A stretch of 7,918 bases of DNA from Nitrosopumilales archaeon CG15_BIG_FIL_POST_REV_8_21_14_020_37_12 (GTDB taxonomy: Archaea; Thermoproteota; Nitrososphaeria; Nitrososphaerales; Nitrosopumilaceae), in assembly GCA_002781805.1 (NCBI GenBank), contig PFFZ01000006.1, forward strand, positions 15,400 through 23,317, given 5' to 3'. The stretch's first letter is position 1. Each line of letters starts with the position of its first letter. Of this stretch, positions 1 to 5,580 are shown piece after piece. Below the pieces are notes generated by a model. The model was not told the origin of the DNA. It saw only the letters and a program-made list of their open reading frames with translations, and made no database searches. The position numbers were made by a program, and so were the translations under genes.

Positions 1-56
1 TTGACCACATGTTGTACAGGAATTTTTTAAAATATTCGTATTTTCCTTAAATTTTA

Positions 57-144
57 CTGGGTAATTAGCCTCAAAACTCTTTCTAATACATTACCCAGGA
101 AATGTTCATAAAATTAGTAATTCTTATATAATTTCCTGGGTAAT
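57..144. repeat. Operator-like repeat cluster upstream of the Fic gene
   Basis: Three copies of a 9-mer (CTGGGTAAT) lie at 57-65 (+), 90-98 (inverted) and 136-144 (+). The second and third copies extend to a perfect 14-bp inverted repeat, ATTACCCAGGAAAT at 90-103 and ATTTCCTGGGTAAT at 131-144, with 27 bp between. The right arm begins within the end of the TATA box (124-132) and covers the stretch between it and the start codon, so a protein bound there should block transcription initiation. If the transcript starts at the ATG, the repeats are not transcribed, which favours a DNA-binding operator over an RNA hairpin. The bound factor is unknown; autoregulation by the Fic protein or a partner is inference. 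Confidence 0.7.
124..132 (+). promoter_or_regulatory. TATA box of the Fic gene
   Basis: TTATATAAT is centred at 128, about 24 nt before the ATG at 152. That is the normal archaeal TATA-to-start-site distance, so the mRNA is predicted to be leaderless. No Shine-Dalgarno-like sequence precedes the ATG. The box sits between the two arms of the 14-bp inverted repeat. Confidence 0.65.
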
Positions 145-151
145 ATTATTT

Positions 152-1033
152 ATGGTAAATGTGGTAAAAAGAAGAAAAGGAAATCAGGATTACTACTATC
201 TGTATCATGACTCCAAAAAGGGTACGCGAAAACAACATGAAGTATACCTAGGAAAAGTAATTCCAGAAGATATAGAGGAAAGAAAAAAGGAGTTTGCATT
301 AGAAATAGAACGAGAAGAATGGCTTCCAGCTCTGGAAAAAATTCATAAAAATTACAAAAAAGAACAAAATAAAATTCCGCCATCAATACAAGAAAAAAAT
401 CTAAAGGCCTTTTCTGTAAAATTTACATACAACACACAAAGAATTGAAGGTTCTACTTTAACTCTTAAAGATACCATTCTTCTTTTAGAAGATGGACTTA
501 CTCCCTCAAATAGACCTAGTAAAGATATCAAAGAAACTGAAATTCATCAAAAATTATTCTTAGAGGTGATAAAACAAAAAGAAGATCTTTCCTTAAATGT
601 GGTAAAAAAATGGCACAAAAGACTATTTGCACAAACAAAACCTGACATTGCTGGATTGCTACGAGACTATGATGTGGGAATAGGTGGAAGTAAATTCATG
701 CCACCCTCACATACTAGTGTAAATCTTTTGGTAAATGGATTTTTCAAATGGTATAATACAAACAAAAACAAGCTCAATCCAGTAGAACTTGCATCTCTTG
801 CACATCTAAAATTTGTAACGATTCATCCATTTGGGGATGGAAATGGCAGAACTACAAGACTGATGATGAACCACGTTCTAAACAAGTTTGACTATCCATT
901 ACTTGACATTGATTATAATGATAGGCGCTCATACTATAATGCCCTTGAGAAATCCCAGACTAGAGATGATGAATTACCATTTCTAAAATGGTTCATGAAA
1001 CGATATCTCAAAACCTACAAAAATTATCTCTAA
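152..1033 (+). CDS. Fic-domain protein (probable AMPylase, N-terminal inhibitory motif)
   Basis: This 293-aa protein carries the full Fic signature HPFGDGNGRTTR at residues 225-236, matching HxFx(D/E)GNGRxxR with the catalytic His225, the metal-binding Asp229 and the nucleotide-phosphate-binding arginines all present. Enzymes of this family transfer AMP (less often other phosphate groups) from a nucleotide to a hydroxyl side chain of a target protein. TQRIEG at 95-100 fits the inhibitory motif (S/T)xxxE(G/N), placed N-terminal to the Fic core as in class II, self-inhibited Fic proteins; the inhibitory Glu99 is kept. The first ~45 residues are basic and tyrosine-rich, ending in YLGKVIPED, a leader I recall from archaeal Fic proteins. 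I see no C-terminal winged-helix domain, which some relatives carry. The start is the ATG 24 nt after a TATA box. The gene stands alone behind a repeat-rich promoter. Target and toxin-like role are unknown. Confidence 0.93.
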   Translation: MVNVVKRRKGNQDYYYLYHDSKKGTRKQHEVYLGKVIPEDIEERKKEFALEIEREEWLPALEKIHKNYKKEQNKIPPSIQEKNLKAFSVKFTYNTQRIEGSTLTLKDTILLLEDGLTPSNRPSKDIKETEIHQKLFLEVIKQKEDLSLNVVKKWHKRLFAQTKPDIAGLLRDYDVGIGGSKFMPPSHTSVNLLVNGFFKWYNTNKNKLNPVELASLAHLKFVTIHPFGDGNGRTTRLMMNHVLNKFDYPLLDIDYNDRRSYYNALEKSQTRDDELPFLKWFMKRYLKTYKNYL

Positions 1034-1130
1034 AATGGTAAATCATGTAGCCGTTGACTAGTATGATGGTTCAGTTGCATAATTGGTTTATTCTTTTACC
1101 TGTTGTCTGTCAATTGATATATTCGCAATC

Positions 1131-1140
1131 TTTTTGTTTT
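1131..1140 (+). terminator. T-rich tract, possible terminator after the Fic gene
   Basis: Nine of ten bases are T (TTTTTGTTTT), about 100 nt after the Fic stop codon, with no hairpin before it. Archaeal polymerase commonly stops at such T-rich tracts. It could equally be part of the promoter region of the next gene. Confidence 0.3.
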
Positions 1141-1159
1141 ACTAAATTAGATAAATTAT

Positions 1160-1345
1160 GTGGATTCAATAGAAGAATGGACTAAAATAATTACTTCGCT
1201 TTGTAGGAATTGCAATCATCTTGGTAATGATCATATGAATATTCCATTTAATCCTCAAAAACGATCTGAAATTGTGACTAAATGTAAAAGATGTCAAAAA
1301 GAAGATCGAGTTAACCCATGTATGAAATTTGAGATGCCAAAATAG
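1160..1345 (+). CDS. Small Cys-rich protein, probable zinc-binding
   Basis: This 61-aa reading frame starts with GTG; an out-of-frame ATG two bases earlier ends after four codons. Cysteines lie at residues 15, 18, 42, 45 and 54 and histidines at 20 and 25. The layout CRNCNHLGNDH followed about 24 residues later by CKRCQ gives two CxxC knuckles, as expected for a small zinc ribbon or rubredoxin-like fold; this is inference from spacing. Small CxxC-H proteins of this kind are common in ammonia-oxidising archaea, but I cannot assign a function. A TATA-like GATATATTC at about 1116-1124 would give a leader of some 14 nt without a Shine-Dalgarno sequence. The stop is three bases from the end of the convergent gene at 1349. 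The GTG start and weak promoter leave some doubt about expression. Confidence 0.6.
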   Translation: MDSIEEWTKIITSLCRNCNHLGNDHMNIPFNPQKRSEIVTKCKRCQKEDRVNPCMKFEMPK

Positions 1346-1348
1346 AAT

Positions 1349-1603
1349 CTAACTAGATTTTGTTATCAAATCTGATAAATATGTTACAAGACTACAATAC
1401 CAAGCAGACCAATCTATCCATGATTGAGATGATACATTTTTGTTGGCTTCACATATTGGATTCATAATTAATCCAAGTATAGTAAGTAGAAAAGAAACTA
1501 TGATTCCTGCAAGTATCCCTTTTCCTACTAATCTCAACGCTTTAAACCAAAATAAGACTGTAATAACTTGTTGTCTAGATACACTTTGCGTAATTACGCA
1601 CAA
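1349..1603 (-). CDS. Small single-helix membrane protein, function unknown
   Basis: The frame encodes up to 84 aa. A basic stretch at residues ~20-28 precedes one strong hydrophobic segment (about 29-48, GILAGIIVSFLLTILGLIM), followed by a polar, tryptophan-containing tail. This suggests one transmembrane helix. No ATG is available: the TTG at 1603 is the first possible start after a stop codon, and a TATA-like GAATATGAA (minus strand, 1626-1634) lies about 27 nt upstream of it, which supports that start weakly. It is divergent from the membrane-anchored gene at 1636 and convergent with the 61-aa gene, three bases apart. The regular helix and tail argue against a chance frame, but the unusual start and short length keep confidence moderate. 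No family recognised. Confidence 0.45.
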   Translation of the reverse strand: MCVITQSVSRQQVITVLFWFKALRLVGKGILAGIIVSFLLTILGLIMNPICEANKNVSSQSWIDWSAWYCSLVTYLSDLITKSS

Positions 1604-1635
1604 CCCTTAACTTGAACATTGTTTGTTCATATTCT

Positions 1636-2270
1636 ATGATTAATGAAACCTCAGTAGTCATACAGACATTACCTGATCCCAGTCTAACTTATGGAACTTG
1701 GGCTTTAGTGATTGTCACATTGTTAGGAATTTGGGTCACTTATCGTTATACAAAAAAATCATTAAATGAAACAAAAATTTCTAACGAACTATTAAAAACA
1801 GAATTAAAAACTCGTTTACGTCCTTTATTCCAAATATACAACACTAGTTCAAAAATAGATGGAGAACATGGTAAACGCAGATTACGATTGTTTTACACAT
1901 TAAAAATGCTGGAACAGTAGATGCAAGAAAAATAACATTAAGAGGATTCAAATCAAATAATGGGGATATATCCAATATTGTTAAAGAATGGGATAGTATT
2001 AAAAATTCATACTTACCTATTGGAACAATTCAGGTTGATTGTGTCCTAGATCAAGTTCATGAGATACCTTGGATTGAGGATGATAGTGTGATAACTTATG
2101 TCGTTTGGATTGAATATGAATATTTCGACATCAAAGAAAAATCGGTCATAGTGTTTCCAAGTTTTGGAGGAGGTCAGTCTCCAGTCAATTTCAAATGGTT
2201 TGCTCATCAAGATGTGATAGAAGCAGAACAAGAATGGAAAGATATCAAATCAGGCAAAATTGGATTTTAA
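1636..2270 (+). pseudogene. Membrane-anchored protein gene interrupted by a frameshift
   Basis: Two overlapping frames together make one protein of about 211 aa. The first (1636-1920) has a transmembrane helix at residues ~21-38, a charged helical stretch ending in ELKTRLRPLF (~51-65) and the start of a beta-rich domain. It runs into TAG at 1918 just after a run of five A (1902-1906). Moving to the -1 frame at this run gives FYTLKNAGTVDARKITLRG and then an uninterrupted coding frame to TAA at 2268-2270. The pattern 'RPLF...KNxGxxxA' across the junction is what I expect of a widespread class of one-helix proteins with an extramembrane beta domain, so the join is convincing. Six A instead of five would restore the frame. 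The cause may be a real mutation, a homopolymer sequencing error, or slippage on A-AAA. The start is the ATG at 1636; an in-frame TTG at 1612 is a weaker option. Function unknown. Confidence 0.75.
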
Positions 2271-2494
2271 ACTAAATAATTAATAACCATTAGAGTTATC
2301 TTGAAATTTATTCGAGTAATTCTCTTTACTTTTTCTTTGCGTTCTGGATTATCGTTATCCATTTGTTATTTTCTTTCGATAGTAATTCTGCACACTTCTG
2401 CGGGAGTTTTTTCCATCTAGACTCATGTGACGTCTAATTAATCACCAATTTTGTGACATTTCTCTGACTCTGTCTATATTCCCAAAAGTGTAAT
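2271..2494. other. Intergenic stretch, possible gene remnant on minus strand
   Basis: No intact gene is visible in these 224 bases. On the minus strand, one frame from about 2490 down to TAA at 2326 reads as plausible protein (for example WKKLPQKCAELLSKENN) but contains an in-frame TAG at 2434-2436. The 35-codon piece after that TAG has no ATG, GTG or TTG. A separate 31-aa frame (2362-2267, minus) starts with ATG and overlaps the end of the neighbouring gene. I read this as decayed coding DNA or chance, not as an active gene. Confidence 0.35.
2394..2412 (+). terminator. Short hairpin followed by T run
   Basis: ACTTC (2394-2398) can pair with GGAGT (2403-2407), including one G-T pair, around a 4-nt loop. 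T2407-T2412 follow. The shape is that of an intrinsic terminator on the plus strand, 124 nt after the frameshifted gene. The stem is only five pairs, so support is weak. Confidence 0.25.
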
Positions 2495-2569
2495 GCTCCC
2501 GCCGGGATTTGAACCCGGGATCACTGCCTTGAGAGGGCAGTATGCTTAGCCGGACTACACCACAGGAGC
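2495..2569 (-). tRNA. tRNA-Glu (anticodon CTC)
   Basis: Read on the minus strand this is a complete 75-nt cloverleaf. The acceptor arms GCTCCTG and CGGGAGC pair over seven positions with one T-G pair. The D stem is GTGT/GCAT with the loop containing the conserved GG. The anticodon stem CTGCC/GGCAG closes the loop CTCTCAA, with CTC at positions 34-36, decoding GAG (Glu). The T arm CCGGG-TTCAAAT-CCCGG is canonical. There is no intron, and the 3' CCA is not encoded (the next bases are ATT). Its 3' end faces the accessory-looking region at 1-2494. Confidence 0.97.
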
Positions 2570-2593
2570 TTGTTGAAAAATGATCTCAATCTC

Positions 2594-2602
2594 AATTTAA
2601 AG
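2594..2602 (-). promoter_or_regulatory. TATA box of tRNA-Glu
   Basis: On the minus strand CTTTAAATT is centred about 29 nt before the first tRNA base, the normal archaeal spacing for a transcript starting at or next to the mature 5' end. Confidence 0.55.
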
Positions 2603-2651
2603 GAAATGTTTTGACAATAAATCGATTAGTGAAAATTAGTAAGTTTGATCA

Positions 2652-2660
2652 TTTATACAA
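2652..2660 (+). promoter_or_regulatory. TATA box of the gene at 2682
   Basis: TTTATACAA is centred at 2656, 26 nt before the ATG at 2682, predicting a leaderless transcript. No Shine-Dalgarno-like sequence is present. Confidence 0.6.
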
Positions 2661-2681
2661 AATCCATCTAAATTCATTTTA

Positions 2682-3566
2682 ATGGATTTGAAAAAATTTG
2701 TCGAGCAACAAAACTTGGCAAGTTTTCCTGTTGGCTTGGGTGGTTGCAGAACTGCTGCTGATAGTTTTGATTCATGCGATTATGATCTTACCGTATTTGA
2801 TGAAACATCAGAGCATGATGAAATTATCTTGTTTGAAGGAAGATACATTCACCTCCATCATGGCACATTAAAAGAGACAAAGTCTGAAATTCTGATACAG
2901 TACGACAATATGCAAATAATCCATGATGACTCTTGGGAACTCCGAATGTTCTTGTCTAAAATTAGAGAAAAGAGACAAAAACTGTACCATGATTTTGCAA
3001 AAAATTGCTTGATTGAATCTATCTTTTGCTGTGAAAAGTGCAAAGACGGTATAAAATCTTCTAATTTGTTTGCAGCATGTTGGCAAAAATGTGCTTCATT
3101 TTATTTGGCAGATGCAATATGCGCACTTAATCAGAAAAGACCTTCTCCATCACACATGCTAGAAATGCTAAGAAAGTTTGAAAAAACGTCTGTAAACCAG
3201 CATCTTTCGGTAGTCAATCAAACAGTCGGGATGGAGCGTGCAACCCCCACTCTTTTAGAGCGAATGCTAAAATCCACAGTTGGGTTTTCAGACATTGCTG
3301 AGAACACTAGTCATTCTCAAATGATACAGCAAAAACATGATTTTTTTGTAAAGAATTCAATGCTGTCTGACTGTTATTTTTACCTGGGTTACCTGAACAA
3401 AGAAAGCTTCATTAAAATAAAAAAAACAATAGACAAGGAACAATACCTGATTCACATACTAAAGATCGCCTTTGACATTGAGGCTGATTCTGGACTATTG
3501 CTGGAACAATCCAAACACGTTGAAAAGTCCTGCAGGCAAATCCTGGAGCACCTGTATCAAGCCTGA
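2682..3566 (+). CDS. Cys-rich protein with nucleotidyltransferase-like N-terminus, function unknown
   Basis: This is a 294-aa soluble protein with no signal peptide or membrane segment. Near the N-terminus, GLGG (18-21) is followed about 12 residues later by DYDLTVFD (33-40). That spacing resembles the hG[GS]...DxDhxV signature of the polymerase-beta-type nucleotidyltransferase fold, in which the two aspartates bind metal. A third acidic residue could be Asp75 or one of Asp82/83, but I cannot place it. This is a suggestion from motif shape only. The rest is mainly helical and carries an unusual number of cysteines (22, 32, 109, 116, 117, 120, 133, 137, 147, 231, 284), including a CCEKC cluster at 116-120 that might hold a metal. 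The ATG lies 26 nt after a TATA box. It is divergent from tRNA-Glu; whether it acts on tRNA or another RNA is untested. It may be a lineage-specific conserved protein. Confidence 0.85.
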   Translation: MDLKKFVEQQNLASFPVGLGGCRTAADSFDSCDYDLTVFDETSEHDEIILFEGRYIHLHHGTLKETKSEILIQYDNMQIIHDDSWELRMFLSKIREKRQKLYHDFAKNCLIESIFCCEKCKDGIKSSNLFAACWQKCASFYLADAICALNQKRPSPSHMLEMLRKFEKTSVNQHLSVVNQTVGMERATPTLLERMLKSTVGFSDIAENTSHSQMIQQKHDFFVKNSMLSDCYFYLGYLNKESFIKIKKTIDKEQYLIHILKIAFDIEADSGLLLEQSKHVEKSCRQILEHLYQA

Positions 3567-3590
3567 TCTTCCAAATTCATGTACTAACCT

Positions 3591-3599
3591 TTTAAAATA
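3591..3599 (+). promoter_or_regulatory. TATA box of the metallothionein-like gene
   Basis: TTTAAAATA is centred at 3595, 25 nt before the ATG at 3620. This decides that start over the out-of-frame ATG at 3615 and predicts a leaderless mRNA. Confidence 0.6.
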
Positions 3600-3619
3600 A
3601 GTAGATTCTTTGCTATGAT

Positions 3620-3754
3620 ATGTCCGACGCAGCATGTGGATGTGCAGCACAGGCAGACAACGGTACTGAATGTGACTGTGCTATGCAAGGAGAATGTTAC
3701 TGTGACGCTACATGTGATTGTAAATTAGATATTTGCAAAAACGCAGAACATTAA
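3620..3754 (+). CDS. Metallothionein-like Cys-rich small protein (44 aa)
   Basis: The frame encodes 44 aa with nine cysteines at residues 6, 8, 18, 20, 26, 28, 32, 34 and 39. They form four CxC pairs (CGC, CDC, CYC, CDC) plus a last single Cys. It also has many acidic residues and only one aromatic residue. CxC pairs at this density are the mark of metallothioneins, which bind Cu(I), Zn(II) or Cd(II) through thiolate clusters. I cannot tie it to a known metallothionein family by sequence. The regular spacing of cysteines, a TATA box 25 nt before the ATG and a T-rich terminator right after the stop make it very likely a real gene despite its size. Copper handling would suit an ammonia oxidiser, whose ammonia monooxygenase and electron carriers use copper; that link is inference. 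It could also be a small redox or metal-delivery protein. Confidence 0.78.
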   Translation: MSDAACGCAAQADNGTECDCAMQGECYCDATCDCKLDICKNAEH

Positions 3755-3766
3755 AGAAAACACAAC

Positions 3767-3783
3767 TTTTTCTTTTCTTTTTT
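3767..3783 (+). terminator. T-rich terminator after the metallothionein-like gene
   Basis: Fifteen of seventeen bases are T (TTTTTCTTTTCTTTTTT), starting 12 nt after the stop codon at 3754, with no hairpin. This is the usual form of an archaeal terminator. It lies in the 31-bp gap between two convergent small genes. Confidence 0.5.
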
Positions 3784-3785
3784 AC

Positions 3786-3953
3786 TTATTCTTCTTCGTC
3801 CTCAAAGCCCCAAGATTTTACTAGTTCTTTTTGGAACTTGTCTGATTGCTTTTCATCAAGTGCAAATCCGCAATTCTTGTGTGTTGGAACTACTGCCATC
3901 CCATCCAGCTTGAACTCAACTTCATACAAATGTATTTTTGAGCATTCACACAT
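3786..3953 (-). CDS. Small acidic protein (55 aa), function unknown
   Basis: The minus-strand frame encodes 55 aa: it begins MCECSKIHLYEVEFKLDGMA, has a middle segment with His25 and Cys28, and ends in an acidic tail (FEDEEE). Cys2, Cys4, His8, His25 and Cys28 could form a metal site, which is only a suggestion. The start ATG at 3953 has a TATA box (CAAATATAG on the minus strand, 3977-3985) about 28 nt upstream, and the frame has amphipathic, protein-like composition, so I consider it a real gene. The plus-strand frame covering the same DNA is a low-complexity Ser/Phe-rich shadow. It is convergent with the metallothionein-like gene and divergent from the secreted repeat protein, sharing a 61-bp promoter region with the latter. 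No family recognised. Confidence 0.7.
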   Translation of the reverse strand: MCECSKIHLYEVEFKLDGMAVVPTHKNCGFALDEKQSDKFQKELVKSWGFEDEEE

Positions 3954-3976
3954 TCTAAAATTTCTCCAATTTTCCT

Positions 3977-3995
3977 CTATATTTGCTTATTTGAA
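3977..3995. promoter_or_regulatory. Back-to-back divergent TATA boxes
   Basis: A minus-strand box (CAAATATAG, 3977-3985) serves the 55-aa gene starting at 3953, and a plus-strand box (CTTATTTGAA, 3986-3995) serves the gene starting at 4015. They are centred about 28 and 25 nt from their starts and touch without overlap. Two pre-initiation complexes could hardly form at once, so the two genes may compete for initiation. Confidence 0.5.
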
Positions 3996-4014
3996 TAACC
4001 TTTAACTATCCGTT

Positions 4015-5496
4015 GTGCCCAATTTTTTTGATTTGAAACATACATTCATGGCTGGATCATTGATTGCAATTTTGCTCCTTGGAACCTTTTCTCCAATGGC
4101 ATCAGCACAATTCCAGTCTGGCGGCGTTAACAAGGAAGGATCTTGGTATGCTGGGGAAGGCCTCAAGCAGGGTGATTATTTCAGCTATTCAATGTGCCAT
4201 GTGGATTACAAAGAATGTGCAACATTTGAGATTGATTTTTGGATTAAGGGTGATAAACAGGTTGGAAGTGAAACAAAATGGCTTGCAGAAGCTGTTGTTT
4301 ATGATGGCAATAAAGTAATCAAGGGTGAATTAGAACTGGGAAAAATTGCCCCAGAACCCACAGGAGGTAGTGCCGAGTTGGGTGTTTACCGAGGCGCATT
4401 CAAATCATCCATTGCATGGCTGTCTGCTTTTGCAACATCGGATGGAAGCTCTGGCGGCAAAGGACCAAAAGAATTCAAATCAACATCTTGGGGAAAGATT
4501 GGAAACATTGGTGGAGAACAAGTTATGCCAACTGCCATTGAAACCGTTACTGTTAAGGCCGGAACCTGGGAGACTGTTTTGGTTTCATGGAAGACAGGCG
4601 GATATGTAAGTAAGGTCTGGATTGTTGATAATTTCCCATTTCCAATAAAAGCTCAAACTTGGACACATGTCTCAGAAGGAATCCCTCCACCGGAATACCG
4701 ATTTGAATTACTAGAGTATCGCGAAAATGTATCTACAAGCCCATTTGCTGGAATTGTTTCCACTGACGTAAAGGCAGCTGAGATGGGATGTAAGACAAAC
4801 TATGAAAGGACCCAAAGCATCAAAAAACCAACAAAAAACTTTAGCTACCAGATACATGCCTTTTACGGACCTTCAGAGGTTACCCAAGGCTGTTCAATGC
4901 AATGGTTAATTGAATTCATTAGCAAATACGATGACACTCAATATCTTAATCAAGTTCAGTATGACCTTCTATTGGTAGATGAAAATCTAAATCCAATAAG
5001 ATCAATTGCTCAAGAAGAGGGAAGAAAGTTTCTCTTTTCTCCATCTGGTCAGGCTTTAGTTGATATTATGGTGGAGGCAGAACCTGGAATTGCAAGATAT
5101 GCTGTATGGGTGTATGGTTTAGCTCCTGAGGGAATTGTTCCATCTACACCTGCTGATTATTTGGTGATTGAGATTCCTGTTTATGCAAGAGAAGGAAGTG
5201 TCACTCCAGTAGCTCCATCGCCGCAAATCCCCTCCTGGATTAAGAACAATGCGGGCTGGTGGGCAGACGGCTCAATTGACGACTCTTCGTTTGTTCAGGG
5301 AATCCAGTTCCTGATCAAAGAAGGAATCATGAAGATCCCTCCAACCACACCAGGTACAGGAACTGGCTCCAATGAGATTCCATCCTGGATTAAGAACAAT
5401 GCAGGCTGGTGGGCAGACGGCTCAATTGACGACTCTTCGTTTGTTCAGGGAATCCAGTTCCTGATCAAAGAAGGAATAATGAAAATTTCTTCATAA
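4015..5496 (+). CDS. Secreted protein with two C-terminal WIKNNAGWW repeats
   Basis: The 493-aa product has a Sec signal peptide: short N-terminus with Lys8/His9, hydrophobic core at ~13-25 and cleavage after MASA (residue 31). The exported part has a beta-rich domain (about 40-235) with a close Cys pair (61, 68), a second segment with two more cysteines (~240-390), a Pro-rich linker, and two copies of a 37-residue unit at 405-441 and 455-491, joined by a Pro/Thr/Gly linker and ending two residues before the C-terminus. Such repeats occur, often in several copies, at the ends of exported thaumarchaeal proteins and probably attach them to, or act at, the cell surface; their exact role is not known to me. 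I chose GTG at 4015 because a TATA-like box lies 25 nt upstream; ATG at 4048 would still leave a usable signal peptide. Substrate unknown. Confidence 0.9.
   Translation: MPNFFDLKHTFMAGSLIAILLLGTFSPMASAQFQSGGVNKEGSWYAGEGLKQGDYFSYSMCHVDYKECATFEIDFWIKGDKQVGSETKWLAEAVVYDGNKVIKGELELGKIAPEPTGGSAELGVYRGAFKSSIAWLSAFATSDGSSGGKGPKEFKSTSWGKIGNIGGEQVMPTAIETVTVKAGTWETVLVSWKTGGYVSKVWIVDNFPFPIKAQTWTHVSEGIPPPEYRFELLEYRENVSTSPFAGIVSTDVKAAEMGCKTNYERTQSIKKPTKNFSYQIHAFYGPSEVTQGCSMQWLIEFISKYDDTQYLNQVQYDLLLVDENLNPIRSIAQEEGRKFLFSPSGQALVDIMVEAEPGIARYAVWVYGLAPEGIVPSTPADYLVIEIPVYAREGSVTPVAPSPQIPSWIKNNAGWWADGSIDDSSFVQGIQFLIKEGIMKIPPTTPGTGTGSNEIPSWIKNNAGWWADGSIDDSSFVQGIQFLIKEGIMKISS
5227..5487 (+). repeat. Tandem 111-bp repeat encoding identical 37-aa units
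   Basis: Units at 5227-5337 and 5377-5487 are offset by 150 bp. The encoded 37 residues are identical. The DNA differs at only about six positions, all third codon positions and all near the ends, so the central ~75 bp match exactly. This points to recent duplication or ongoing gene conversion. Confidence 0.92.
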
Positions 5497-5580
5497 ACCA
5501 ATTACTATTCTAGCACTCTTGAATGGACTCTGATGTATTACATTCAAATTATTAGATGTTGTAGGTAGGTTGACGACAAA

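Noticed and set aside
90..144. RNA hairpin or terminator formed by the 14-bp inverted repeat
   Set aside because: The predicted transcript starts at or near the ATG at 152, downstream of both arms, so the repeat is unlikely to be transcribed with the Fic mRNA.
2267..2362. 31-aa minus-strand frame starting with ATG
   Set aside because: Short, overlaps the 3' end of the neighbouring gene, no convincing TATA box or recognisable composition.
1..2494. CRISPR array or toxin-antitoxin pair around the Fic gene
   Set aside because: The upstream repeats are only three, inverted and unevenly spaced, not a CRISPR array. No short antitoxin gene directly adjoins the Fic gene; its inhibitory motif is within the protein itself.
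3733..4005. Plus-strand 90-aa frame rich in Ser and Phe
   Set aside because: It overlaps the end of the metallothionein-like gene and is the antisense shadow of the 55-aa minus-strand gene.
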